Shown here: one piece after another, positions 17,433-25,643 of the stretch
How the letters are laid out: each line of letters begins with the position of its first letter
Numbering within the stretch: position 1 is the first letter of the stretch
Position numbers and translations under genes: made by a program
Notes under the pieces: model-generated
What the model was told of the DNA's origin: nothing
Databases searched by the model: none
The model's input: the letters and a program-made list of their open reading frames with translations, nothing else
Source of the DNA: Oscillatoriales cyanobacterium
Lineage (GTDB): Bacteria; Cyanobacteriota; Cyanobacteriia; Cyanobacteriales; Microcoleaceae
Direction: 5' to 3'
NCBI GenBank assembly: GCA_004294385.1
Contig: REAP01000031.1
Coordinates: 1 to 35,343, forward strand
DNA length: 35,343 nucleotides

Positions 17433-18872
17433 TCACAAACCAGAACCAGATATCGGCACAAAATCGTAACCATAACTGGTGCGATTTCCGGGTTGAATAA
17501 TTACTAACTGAACTGCTCGATTGCGATCGCCCGAAGGCAAAAAACGAATCGCACCAGAAGCCCCCGTTGCCGAAAAATCCGACGCTGAGAGAGCTTGTTG
17601 AATCCCGGTACGAGTCGGATTCACCCGTAAACCGGCAATTAAAGCTGTCGCCGCGTCGTAGGCTAAAGCTGTGCGCCAACTTACTTCAGCTTTCCAAAGT
17701 TGTTTGGATGTTTGGGGAAAGTTGGACTGCGGATCTGCGAGAATGTGCCAAGGAACTGCGATCGCCATATTTGTTGCTCCCGCTCCACCAATTTGCAGTA
17801 TTTTAGCCGTATAAGCGCCGTCTCCTGCTAATAAGGGCAGCCGTTTCGCGTTTACTTGCACTACTTGCAAAGCTTGGTCTATGGTGCTGGAATTGGATGC
17901 TAACATGATGACTTCTGCTCCTTGGGCGATCGCCTTTTCAACGCTATCAGCAGCATTAAAATTTCCGTTAGCAAAGTCAAATTCCGATACTATTTGTCCT
18001 CCATCTGCGTAGATAGCTGTGGTAAATTCATTTTTTAAGGATTTGCTATAACTGCTGGTAGAATTGAAAAAAACAACAGCTTTTTTCTTTTGCAATTTTG
18101 TGAGCATATAGCGGGAGAGAGCATTAGCCGCAAACCGATCGCTCGGTACTGTCCGAAATATATTGCTACCAACGCCTGAGAGTTGGACAGACGTACTGGT
18201 AGGAGAAATTGCTACTAATTGATTTTGTTGATAAACCTTGCTTGCTGCTAGCGTTGTGTCCGATCCAAAATGTCCGATTACTCCTAAAACTTCCGAGTTT
18301 TTTGCTAAAGCACTGGCAATTTGCGAAGCTATCTCTGGGTTATTATCATCATTCGCAATTAGCACTTTTAAGGGAATACTACTCACGCCACCACTTTGAT
18401 TTAGTTCATTTTGAGCTTGAGCCACACCTCGCAGAATTTCTAAAGCAGGATTAATATCGTTACCAATGGGAACAGCGACAGCAATCGTGTAGGATTTTTT
18501 GTCGCCAATTCGGGCGTTATTCAGATAAATTAATGCTTCTGGATCGTTGGGACTGGCTTGCAGTGAGGCTTCCAGATTTGAAATTGCTGTGTTATAGTTG
18601 AAGGATGCGATCGCCTGTACAGCTTCTTGTTTTTTCTGGCTTGAACCCTCTGGAATTAACAAGTTTTTGCCTATACTCAGACGTTTCCCAATCGACAGTT
18701 GCGAATCCGAGGCGTTGGCTGTTGGGGAAGTGCCAGAAATCAATTTTTCCGAAGACACGCTCCCTAAATTAATGCCTTTACTTTTTGTGAGCCACCAGAT
18801 ACCTGCACCGACTAGCCCCATCGTAATTACCAAGGATAAAACTAGAATAACTGTTTCGTTTCTTTGGGACAT
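17433..18872 (-). CDS. Membrane-anchored type I periplasmic binding (Leu/Ile/Val-type) receptor
   Basis: The 479-residue protein has an N-terminal membrane helix (MSQRNETVILVLSLVITMGL, ending GIWWL). A linker and a TPR-like helix pair follow (AIASFNYNTAISNLEASLQA, about residues 88-125). The Peripla_BP_6 domain runs from about 130 to 470 (YTIAVAVPIGNDINPALEIL; VIGHFGSDTTLAASKVYQQN; FRTVPSDRFAANALSRYML). Such receptors bind amino acids or similar small ligands in the periplasm. No ABC permease or ATPase gene lies nearby, and the anchor is a helix, not a lipobox, so it may deliver to a distant transporter or act as a sensor. GGAG just before the ATG supports the start. The anchor is shared with the small protein at 16289-16471. 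Confidence 0.85.
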   Translation of the reverse strand: MSQRNETVILVLSLVITMGLVGAGIWWLTKSKGINLGSVSSEKLISGTSPTANASDSQLSIGKRLSIGKNLLIPEGSSQKKQEAVQAIASFNYNTAISNLEASLQASPNDPEALIYLNNARIGDKKSYTIAVAVPIGNDINPALEILRGVAQAQNELNQSGGVSSIPLKVLIANDDNNPEIASQIASALAKNSEVLGVIGHFGSDTTLAASKVYQQNQLVAISPTSTSVQLSGVGSNIFRTVPSDRFAANALSRYMLTKLQKKKAVVFFNSTSSYSKSLKNEFTTAIYADGGQIVSEFDFANGNFNAADSVEKAIAQGAEVIMLASNSSTIDQALQVVQVNAKRLPLLAGDGAYTAKILQIGGAGATNMAIAVPWHILADPQSNFPQTSKQLWKAEVSWRTALAYDAATALIAGLRVNPTRTGIQQALSASDFSATGASGAIRFLPSGDRNRAVQLVIIQPGNRTSYGYDFVPISGSGL

Positions 18873-18910
18873 GGCTCCACAATAGTCATCATATTTTTAC
18901 ATTATTTGAC

Positions 18911-18982
18911 AGAAGGAAGAAGGAAGAAGGAAGAAGGAAGAAGGAAGAAGGAAGAAGGAAGGAAGAAGGAAGAAGGAAGAAG
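18911..18982. repeat. Heptamer tandem repeat (GGAAGAA)n
   Basis: About ten copies of the 7-mer GGAAGAA run from 18911 to 18982, with one slip (GGAAGGAAGAA). Short heptanucleotide arrays like this are typical of filamentous cyanobacteria. It is next to CCTTCGAC-type dispersed sequence (18984-19025). A similar array lies upstream of ctaD. No coding role is seen. Confidence 0.9.
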
Positions 18983-19037
18983 GCCCTTCGACACTTCGAC
19001 TACGCTCAGCGCACCGCTTCGCTCAGGAACCGGGAAG

Positions 19038-19077
19038 AAAGCCCTTCTACACTATAGTCGAAGTGTAGAAGGGCTTT
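19038..19077 (-). terminator. Terminator after ctaE
   Basis: AAAGCCCTTCTACACT (19038-19053) pairs perfectly with AGTGTAGAAGGGCTTT (19062-19077) around an 8-base loop. It lies about 14 bases beyond the ctaE stop. The A and T runs on both sides fit a Rho-independent terminator that works in either direction. Confidence 0.75.
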
Positions 19078-19090
19078 ATTATATACTGGT

Positions 19091-19732
19091 TTAAAAAAGA
19101 GTGAGGACGTAAATCAGCAAGAACAAAACAATCCAAATAATGTCTACGAAGTGCCAGTAAATTTCTGCCATTTCGATACCAGTGTGCTTCACACTTGAGT
19201 AGTGGCCCTCGCGGCGACTCCGCCACAGCACACCCAAAATCATCGAGACACCAATAAAAACGTGCAAACCGTGGAAACCGGTCATCACATAGAAACAGTT
19301 AGCAAAGATATTCTCAGTCAAACCGTAACCCAAGGTCATGTATTCGTAAACCTGACCTCCCAAGAAAACAATGCCCATTGCAGCAGTAATGGCGTACCAA
19401 AGCCGCATTCCTTTGATATCATTCTTTTTTACCGCACTGTCACCGAAGTGAATCACAAAACTGCTGGAAACCAGAATAATTGTGTTGATTGTCGGCAACA
19501 ATAATTCTACTTCTGTGCCTTCGGGTGGCCAAGATTCTGCACCAGCGCGCAATAATAAATAGGCGGCAAAAAGCCCTCCAAACATCAGGGATTCAGAAAT
19601 CAGAAAAGTCACGAGTCCGAACAGTCGCAAATCTTCGTGTTCTTCGTGGTGTTCGATCGCACTCGCGGCCGCTACTGGGGCGACTGACGAGTTTAGTACA
19701 CTTTCTGGGCTATCAATTGTTGAACCTTGCAT
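19091..19732 (-). CDS. ctaE: Cytochrome c oxidase subunit III
   Basis: The 213-residue membrane protein is subunit III of the aa3-type oxidase that reduces O2 with electrons from cytochrome c or plastocyanin. DLRLFGLVTFLISESLMFGG near residue 40 is the family block containing the conserved Glu. GFHGLHVFIGVSMILGVLWR and a C-terminal EIYWHFVDIIWIVLFLLIYV complete the pattern. About five membrane segments are visible, as in short bacterial subunit III. The ATG at 19730-19732 has GGAG six bases upstream, so I prefer it to a TTG 12 bases earlier. It is the last gene of the ctaC-D-E set, separated from ctaD by a 134-bp palindromic element. Confidence 0.95.
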   Translation of the reverse strand: MQGSTIDSPESVLNSSVAPVAAASAIEHHEEHEDLRLFGLVTFLISESLMFGGLFAAYLLLRAGAESWPPEGTEVELLLPTINTIILVSSSFVIHFGDSAVKKNDIKGMRLWYAITAAMGIVFLGGQVYEYMTLGYGLTENIFANCFYVMTGFHGLHVFIGVSMILGVLWRSRREGHYSSVKHTGIEMAEIYWHFVDIIWIVLFLLIYVLTLF

Positions 19733-19764
19733 AAAAGTCTCCAATATTGAACAGGTGAAACTAA

Positions 19765-19898
19765 TAGTCCGGCAGGGGTTTAAACCCCTGCCTCAAAGCG
19801 CAAGTCCTCTCAAAGAGGACTGAAGAGAAGAATTTTCAACTCATTAGTCCTCTTTAGAGGACTTTCGCTATTAGACAGGGACTTCAGTCCCTGTCGGA
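19765..19898. mobile_element. MITE-like palindromic element, copy 2
   Basis: The element begins TAGTCCGGCAGGGGTTTAAA and carries the same AGTCCTCTCAAAGAGGACT and TTAGTCCTC/GAGGACTTT stems as 8101-8246. The last arm differs: GACAGGGACTTCAGTCCCTG. It fills almost the whole spacer between ctaD and ctaE and ends 10 bases from the ctaD stop. It may affect how much of the ctaE message is made or how stable it is. Confidence 0.65.
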
Positions 19899-19907
19899 TG
19901 TCAACTA

Positions 19908-21659
19908 TCATCCGTTGCCATCATCACCATTGTTGACATCCGATGCGGATGCAGCCTGAGAAATTGCAACCGGTTTTTGATTACCTGCGGGAATCAGGAT
20001 GCCTAAATGATCGATGTTGGGAACGAAATTATTCATCCCGTAGTCGTAGGGGCCGTGAGTGACAACGGGCAATACTTCCCAGTTTTCAATGATGGGCGGC
20101 GAAGCAGTTGTCCATTCCAAAGTTAAGGCTTCCCAAGGGTTGCTGCTGGCTTTGGGGCCGTACATCCAACTCCAAATGATGTTGAAGAAGAAGGGAAGTA
20201 CCGAAAATCCGAGCAAAATTGAACCGTAGGTGCAAATCTTGTTGAGGGACTCGAATTGGGGGTCGTACATGGCAATCCGGCGGGGCATTCCTTGCAGGCC
20301 CAATTGGTGCATGGGTAAGAAGGTGAGGTTGGTGCCGATGAAGGTGAGGACGAAGTGAACGCGGCCCCAGGTTTCGTTGTACATCCGACCGGTGATTTTG
20401 GGGAACCAGTGGTAAATTCCGGCGTAGAGGCCGAAGACTGAACCGCCAAAGAGGACGTAGTGGAAGTGGCCGACGACGTAGTAGCTGTCGTGTACGTGGA
20501 CGTCGAAGGGTGCAGTGCCTAATGTGACTCCGGTTAAGCCGCCGAAGACGAACATCATTAAAAGCCCGATCGCAAATAACATCGCACTGGTGTAGCGGAT
20601 TTTACCGCCCCACAGGGTAGCCGTCCAGCCGAATATCTTAACACCTGTCGGAACTGCCACAATTAGGGTGGAAACGGTGAAGAACATCCGCATCCAGGGA
20701 GGTGTACCGCTGGTGAACATATGGTGCACCCAAACGAACAATCCGACTAGGCAAATTGCTAAGCTAGAATAGGCGATCGCCTTATAGCCAAAAATCGGTT
20801 TACGCGCGTGTACTGGGATAACTTCGGACATGATTCCGAAGATGGGCAGAATCATCAAATAAACTGCCGGGTGGGAATAAAACCAGAATAAGTGTTGATA
20901 AATAACGACGTTGCCGCCTTCATCTGGTTTGTAGAATGAGGTGCCGAAGTTGATATCAAACAGCAGCAATGTCAAGCCCACTGCTAATACTGGAGTTGAT
21001 ACCAGTGCGAGCACGGAAGTTGCCAAAATTGACCAGCAAAATAGGGGAAGTTGATCCCATTTCATGCTGGGAACTTTCATCTTGAGGATGGTGACAACAA
21101 AGTTGAGCGAACCTAAAATTGAGGATGTTCCTGCTAGGACGATCGACAAAATCCACATTGATTGAGCGGTGTTGGCTGTAATCACGCTCAGCGGCGGATA
21201 GGATGTCCAACCAGATTGAGCTCCTCCGAAGAAGAAGCTGCTCATCAGGATGATGCCGGCGGGGGGATTAACCCAAAAGGCGATCGCGTTGAGCTTCGGA
21301 AACGCCATGTCTCTAGCGCCCAGCATCAACGGGATTAAGAAGTTGCCGAATCCGCCGATCGCCGCTGGCACGATCCACAGGAAAATCATGATCGTCCCGT
21401 GGTTGGTCAGGAAAGCGTTGTAGAGGTTCGGGTCCATAAAGTCGGAATCGGGGGTGTAGAGTTCCGCCCGCATCGCCATCGCCATTAATCCGCCAATCAG
21501 GTAGAAAATAAAGGCGGTTACTAGGTATTGAATACCAATTACTTTGTGATCTACGTTGAAAGTAAAGTAGTCGTACCATTTCCATGCTGTGGGATGGTGT
21601 GAGTAACTTTCCTCTTTAATTTCTGGCGGGGTATTTACTGGAAGTTGTGCTTGTGCCAT
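19908..21659 (-). CDS. ctaD: Cytochrome c oxidase subunit I (heme-copper oxidase, A2-type)
   Basis: The 583-residue, twelve-helix catalytic subunit holds heme a and the heme a3-CuB centre. H87 in NHGTIMIFLW and H400 are the heme a ligands. H263, H312 and H313 bind CuB, Y267 is the cross-linked tyrosine, and H398 in VGHFHYVLF binds heme a3. The helix VI motif is YSHPAVY: the Glu of the HPEVY form is absent and Tyr-Ser precede the His, which marks the A2 subgroup. The heme A it needs comes from the ctaA and ctaB genes further right. The ATG at 21657-21659 lacks a clear ribosome site. It is the middle gene of ctaC-D-E, but a 280-bp repeat spacer separates it from ctaC, so a promoter of its own is possible. 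Confidence 0.97.
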   Translation of the reverse strand: MAQAQLPVNTPPEIKEESYSHHPTAWKWYDYFTFNVDHKVIGIQYLVTAFIFYLIGGLMAMAMRAELYTPDSDFMDPNLYNAFLTNHGTIMIFLWIVPAAIGGFGNFLIPLMLGARDMAFPKLNAIAFWVNPPAGIILMSSFFFGGAQSGWTSYPPLSVITANTAQSMWILSIVLAGTSSILGSLNFVVTILKMKVPSMKWDQLPLFCWSILATSVLALVSTPVLAVGLTLLLFDINFGTSFYKPDEGGNVVIYQHLFWFYSHPAVYLMILPIFGIMSEVIPVHARKPIFGYKAIAYSSLAICLVGLFVWVHHMFTSGTPPWMRMFFTVSTLIVAVPTGVKIFGWTATLWGGKIRYTSAMLFAIGLLMMFVFGGLTGVTLGTAPFDVHVHDSYYVVGHFHYVLFGGSVFGLYAGIYHWFPKITGRMYNETWGRVHFVLTFIGTNLTFLPMHQLGLQGMPRRIAMYDPQFESLNKICTYGSILLGFSVLPFFFNIIWSWMYGPKASSNPWEALTLEWTTASPPIIENWEVLPVVTHGPYDYGMNNFVPNIDHLGILIPAGNQKPVAISQAASASDVNNGDDGNG

Positions 21660-21683
21660 TTGATATGTTGGGAATTTTAATTA

Positions 21684-21870
21684 GAAGGAAGAAGGAAGAA
21701 GGAAGAAGGAAGAAGGAAGAGGGAAGAGGGAAGAGGGAAGAGGGAAGAGGGAATAAGACCCTTCGACTACGCTCAGGGAACAGATGGCGCTTCGTGAACC
21801 CTCGACCCTTCGACTACGCTCACGACCCTAATAGCAGTACCCTGAGCGGAGTCGAAGGGTCGAAGGGCAG
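21684..21870. repeat. Heptamer array plus dispersed CCTTCGACTACGCTCAGG units before ctaD
   Basis: From 21684 to about 21753 there are about ten 7-mers that shift from GGAAGAA to GGAAGAG. Behind them come several CCCTTCGACTACGCTCAGGG-type units in both orientations (about 21759-21778, 21805-21820, 21841-21860). The rest of the 283-bp spacer down to the ctaC stop is AT-rich. No gene is present. Confidence 0.85.
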
Positions 21871-21942
21871 GGAATAGCTTCGCTTTAAAAATTAAAAATG
21901 TTGAATTACTTGTGGCATTTTTAATTTTTAATTTTGTTTTTT

Positions 21943-22989
21943 TTAATTTCTAGTCGGTTGGAGTTGAGCGACGATTTCGGGTTTAATCCCCATTTCGCTA
22001 ACGTAAGGAGCTAGAAATTCTGATTCTGATAGGAGATCCGGATTAACTGCGATCGCGCGATCGATATCGAGCTCTTGAGCAATCAGACTTTCTTTGAGCC
22101 AACTGTCGTATTCTTCAGGAGTGTGCACAATCACGCGAGTCCGCATTGCGCCGTGGTAGCCGCCACAAAGTTCCGCACAATATACGGGATAGTCACCGGG
22201 CGTGGTGGCGACAAACCGCAATTCGGTGGGGATTCCCGGAATCGCATCTTGTTTGAGCCGGAATTGGGGCACCCAGAATGAGTGAATCACGTCAACGGCG
22301 GAAAGGTTGAGCTGAACGGATTTACCAGTGGGTACATGGAGTTCTCCAGAGGTGACTCCGCTGTCGGGATAGTTAAATATCCAGGCGTACTGCATCCCGG
22401 TGACGTTGACTGTGAGGCCTGCGAATTTGCCAGTCTCCGAAGGTTTGGCTCCAAAACCGTATTTGGCGGTTGGTGTGCCACCCATTTCTGCGGCCATTTC
22501 TGATGCCGCGCTTCCTGAGTCGGCGATCAGGGGAGCGGCCATTGCGCTGCCTTTCGGCATTTTATGGCCTGCGTGGGTGGAGTCGTGAACGTGAGCCATC
22601 ACCTGACTGCCGCCCGGATCGAAGCCTCCCATATCTCTAAAAACTTCGACGCTGTAGATGCCGACACCGATGACCAGAATTGCGGGTATTGCCGTCCAGA
22701 AGATTTCTAAGGCAAAGTTTTCGCTAACGGGTATGCCATCGGTTTCGTCTCCGGGGCGGTAGCGAAATTTGATCGCAAAATAGACGATCGCGCCTTCTAC
22801 CACTATAAATAGGGCTGTGGCGATCGTGATCATCACGTTAAAAAAATCGTCTACCAGTGGTGCTTGTTCTGATGCTTGTCCTGGCATGAGGTGGTTGTTT
22901 TGACCATACCAGAAGCTGATAGCTGCGATCGCGAGGCCACCAACTAGGGTCAACAGCGAAGCCGGTATTTTGCTTGTTTCTTTTTCCAT
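21943..22989 (-). CDS. ctaC: Cytochrome c oxidase subunit II with CuA site and His/Met-rich insert
   Basis: The 348-residue protein has two membrane helices (about 12-30 and 50-73, with a third hydrophobic stretch at 93-113) and a periplasmic cupredoxin domain. The CuA ligands are all present: H236, C271, E273, C275, H279 and M282 in the block CAELCGGYHGAM. QYAWIFNYPDSG is the aromatic electron-entry region. Between residues 121 and 190 there is an insert rich in His, Met, Gly and Ala (MAHVHDSTHAGHKMPKGSAM and onward) that the CuA fold does not need. GGAG seven bases before the ATG supports the start. It is the first gene of the leftward ctaC-D-E set. Confidence 0.96.
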   Translation of the reverse strand: MEKETSKIPASLLTLVGGLAIAAISFWYGQNNHLMPGQASEQAPLVDDFFNVMITIATALFIVVEGAIVYFAIKFRYRPGDETDGIPVSENFALEIFWTAIPAILVIGVGIYSVEVFRDMGGFDPGGSQVMAHVHDSTHAGHKMPKGSAMAAPLIADSGSAASEMAAEMGGTPTAKYGFGAKPSETGKFAGLTVNVTGMQYAWIFNYPDSGVTSGELHVPTGKSVQLNLSAVDVIHSFWVPQFRLKQDAIPGIPTELRFVATTPGDYPVYCAELCGGYHGAMRTRVIVHTPEEYDSWLKESLIAQELDIDRAIAVNPDLLSESEFLAPYVSEMGIKPEIVAQLQPTRN

Positions 22990-23110
22990 CCTGGAACTCC
23001 TTGAGTAAGGGCTGCGACGCCTGGACTGAGGAGTCGCTGGCTTACGGCTTGTTTAATTTGTTGACTGCGGTTTTACTAGCCGTCCTACTCCTACTAGGGT
23101 AGAACAATCA

Positions 23111-23154
23111 GTTGACATACTCCCCGGCGTGAACGCACGGGGATTCTTGACACT
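23111..23154 (-). ncRNA. Right end / probable omegaRNA 3' region of the tnpB element
   Basis: Directly after the tnpB stop the sequence forms a compact hairpin: CCCCG GCGT GA ACGC A CGGGG (23122-23142 on the plus strand). It is followed on the minus strand by GTATGTCAAC. This is the typical right end of IS200/IS605-type TnpB elements, where the guide RNA scaffold ends. By family knowledge, bases just left of about 23111 would act as guide. The exact RNA ends are inferred. Confidence 0.6.
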
Positions 23155-24309
23155 TCACGGAGATGTGCCACAAGTGGTCTTACCTTCTCTCTGTGTCCAT
23201 TTAGAGTCGTGGCAATGCCCTATCCCGACTTGATTTATATTTCTTGCTGCGTTCAGATCCCTATCTTGATGTGTACCGCAGTTTAAACAGATTAACTCTC
23301 GAATTGAAAGGTCTAATTTGCCCCATTTAAACCCGCAATCTGAGCAAGTTTGGCTTGTCGGCTCCCAACGGCTGATTACCCTCAAGTCTCTGCCCAATTT
23401 CTCAGATTTACCCTCACATAGCACCCTAAATTCATACCAGCCTTGCTGACTGATAGCCCTTGCAAGTTTGCGGTTTTTAACCATTCCTGATACATTCAAA
23501 TCTTCTAAAACAATCACTTGGTTATCGTTGACTATTTTAGTAGATAGTTTGTGCAGGAAGTCTTTGCGGGTGTCCGCTATTTGGTTGTGCAATTTAGCAA
23601 TTTGGAGGCTGGTTTTATTTCTGCGCTTGGAATCTTTGGGCTGTCTTGCTAGTTTGCGTTGCAATCTGCGGATTTTCCGATATAAGTGTTTGTAACTAGG
23701 ACTTTGGGCTGTTGTACCGTCACTCATCACGGCAAAGGTTTTAATTCCCAAATCAATGCCAATACTTTGATTCTTGGCATCAACTCGATTGGGGTTAACC
23801 TCTACGACAAAGCTAAGGAAATAGCGGTTAGCGCAATCCTTGATGACGGTTACAGAACTAGGCTCAGATGGCAAAACCCTAGACCAAATCGGCTTGACGA
23901 TGCCGATTTTAGCTAGATAGACACCGCCATCTTCCTTCATGGAAAAACCACGGAGAGTAAGCCTTGCCGATTGGATGTTAGTTTTTTTCTTGAACTTAGG
24001 ATATCCAACTTTGCGCCCTTTTCTCGATCCTTTGCAGGAGTCAAAAAAGTTCTTAAAAGCTGTTTCCAGAGCGGCTACAGATTGTTGTAATGGAACTACC
24101 GATACTTCACTCAACCATGCTCTTTCTTTGGTTTGTTTGGCTTGAGTAATAACCTGCTTTTGAAGGTCTGTCGATTTCAGCTTTTTCTCAGACTGTTTAC
24201 AAAGTGCAAGCGCATCATTCCAGACTACTCGAACACAGCCAAATAACTGAGCTAGGCTCTGTTGCTGCTGGTCGGTCGGATAGATTCTGTAGCGATATCT
24301 TGCTTTCAT
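23155..24309 (-). CDS. tnpB: TnpB, RNA-guided endonuclease of IS200/IS605-type element (subfamily 1)
   Basis: The 384-residue protein is complete. RuvC catalytic residues are D186 in IGIDLGIKTFAV, E269 in VIVLEDLNVSGM and D351 in QDRDLNAARNI. The zinc-finger pairs are C322/C325 and C341/C344. MKARYRYRIYPTDQQQQSLA is the standard N-terminal part. It is closely related to the partial copy at 1-407. TnpB proteins are RNA-guided DNA nucleases that use a right-end RNA and help keep the element at its site. No TnpA is present, so the element is non-autonomous here. All active-site residues are intact, so activity is plausible. It lies between ctaC and a second, different tnpB. Confidence 0.95.
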   Translation of the reverse strand: MKARYRYRIYPTDQQQQSLAQLFGCVRVVWNDALALCKQSEKKLKSTDLQKQVITQAKQTKERAWLSEVSVVPLQQSVAALETAFKNFFDSCKGSRKGRKVGYPKFKKKTNIQSARLTLRGFSMKEDGGVYLAKIGIVKPIWSRVLPSEPSSVTVIKDCANRYFLSFVVEVNPNRVDAKNQSIGIDLGIKTFAVMSDGTTAQSPSYKHLYRKIRRLQRKLARQPKDSKRRNKTSLQIAKLHNQIADTRKDFLHKLSTKIVNDNQVIVLEDLNVSGMVKNRKLARAISQQGWYEFRVLCEGKSEKLGRDLRVISRWEPTSQTCSDCGFKWGKLDLSIRELICLNCGTHQDRDLNAARNINQVGIGHCHDSKWTQREGKTTCGTSP

Positions 24310-24373
24310 TTTTGAGAGTGTATTCTTGTTCTATTATACTAGGTTTTGCCAATAGAATTAGGAATAATTAAAG

Positions 24374-24452
24374 CCGTCCTAGAAGGACGGGGCTTCAGAC
24401 CCAGTTCTTTGGTGAACTACCCGCCGTCAAGCGGGGTACCGCTATGACGGGG
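24374..24452. repeat. Conserved module upstream of tnpB, copy B (two hairpins)
   Basis: CCGTCCT AGA AGGACGG (24374-24390) is a perfect hairpin. The block 24383-24415 matches 461-493 with one mismatch. At 24420-24452 CCGTCA AGCGG GGTA CCGCT ATGACGG forms a second hairpin, and it overlaps the last codons of the neighbouring tnpB at 24417-25643. It may be the right end and guide-RNA scaffold of that gene or the left end of the tnpB at 23155-24309. Confidence 0.65.
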
Positions 24453-25643
24453 GCTTCTCCCTTCAACAACCACAGCCACCACAGTAGTAGACTTGCGTCC
24501 ATACTGTTTTGGTCTTACATAGCCTTCAGGAGCAATAACGCTGGTTCCCAACGTCAATAAGCGCAAGCCTTCATTTTTAATATTTATCGCCGCATTGATG
24601 TCTCTGTCGTGCCTTTGCCCACAATGAGGACAGTCAAATTCTCGCACAGATAAATCCATTTTCGGCAGTGGCTTCAAAGTATTAGAGCAAAGATGAGTTG
24701 ATGCAAAAAATCGACCTATTTCTAGATAAACTTTTCCCACCATTTCTGCTTTATATTTAAGCATCGTACAAAATATTCCCCAACCAGCATCAGATATTGA
24801 TTTGGCTAGGCAATGATTTTTCACCATGTTTCTGACTGCCAGATTTTCTACTACTACGACTTGGTTTTTGTCTACTACCTTGCGCGATAGCTTGTGTAGA
24901 AAATCCTCGCGGATTCTTTTGATTCTTGAGTGAATTTTAGCTACTGCTAGCTTGGCTTTTCGACGATTATTGGTCGTCTTATCTTTTTTACGAGCCAGCT
25001 TTTTTTGCTTACGAGCTAGATTTTTTTCATGTTTCTTCGTAGCTTTTGGATGTTGATATTTAGAGCCTTCTGATGTAACTGCAAAATCGGTTAGACCTAG
25101 ATCTATGCCAATTACATTGCCCTCAGAGCTAGATTCTGGGCATTCAATGCCATCATCCACAAGCATGGAAGCAAAGTATCTCCCATCAGGATTTTTGGAT
25201 ACAGTTACATTTTTGACTTTACCCTCAATATCCCGATGAACTTTAGCATTGACGGTATTCAACTTACCAGGGAATTTAATCTGACAATTGCTCAAGACTT
25301 TGACATTTTGAGGGTATTGAATAGATTGTTTCCCTTGGCGTTTTTTGAATGTTGGATACATGGCGCGACCATCAAAGAAGTTGCCAAAGGCTACACCTAG
25401 ATTTAAAACTGACTGTTGAAGACACTGAGAATAACACTCAGATAGCCATTCATTATCAGTTTTCCACAACGGTATTGACTTTTTCATGGTCATGGCGGTA
25501 ACGCCTTTGCCAGTTTCTTGATAGGTTGCGGTCATTACGGCCAAAGACTGATTCCAGACCCAACGCACACAACCGAAAGCCTGAGCAAGGTGTACTTGCT
25601 GGACAATGGTAGGGTAAATTCGGACTTTGACAGCTTTTAACAC
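24417..25643 (-). CDS. tnpB: TnpB, RNA-guided endonuclease of IS200/IS605-type element (subfamily 2)
   Basis: The 408-residue protein is a TnpB of a different subfamily from its neighbour. RuvC residues are D181 in IGIDLGLTDFAV, E266 in VVVENLAVRNM and D348 in HDRDINAAINI. The zinc finger is uneven: C338 and C341 (CPHCG) are present, but the first pair reads CSNT (C319 only). The last residues (GRSPRHSGTPLDGG) are encoded by the hairpin of the element end, as is usual when guide-RNA scaffold and gene overlap. The start is a GTG at 25641-25643 with no strong ribosome site. No TnpA is present. Only about 107 bp separate it from the next tnpB. Confidence 0.93.
   Translation of the reverse strand: MLKAVKVRIYPTIVQQVHLAQAFGCVRWVWNQSLAVMTATYQETGKGVTAMTMKKSIPLWKTDNEWLSECYSQCLQQSVLNLGVAFGNFFDGRAMYPTFKKRQGKQSIQYPQNVKVLSNCQIKFPGKLNTVNAKVHRDIEGKVKNVTVSKNPDGRYFASMLVDDGIECPESSSEGNVIGIDLGLTDFAVTSEGSKYQHPKATKKHEKNLARKQKKLARKKDKTTNNRRKAKLAVAKIHSRIKRIREDFLHKLSRKVVDKNQVVVVENLAVRNMVKNHCLAKSISDAGWGIFCTMLKYKAEMVGKVYLEIGRFFASTHLCSNTLKPLPKMDLSVREFDCPHCGQRHDRDINAAINIKNEGLRLLTLGTSVIAPEGYVRPKQYGRKSTTVVAVVVEGRSPRHSGTPLDGG

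Noticed and set aside
18864..19094. Open frame of 76 codons next to ctaE, with a repeated KKEEGRR pattern
   Set aside because: It is the translation of the heptamer array and the following dispersed repeat.
20123..20449. Minus-strand open frame of 108 codons within ctaD
   Set aside because: It is a shifted-frame shadow of ctaD, rich in Ser, Pro and Thr.
21647..21877. Open frame of 76 codons before ctaD, with a repeated KKEEGRR pattern
   Set aside because: It is the translation of the second heptamer array and CCTTCGAC units.
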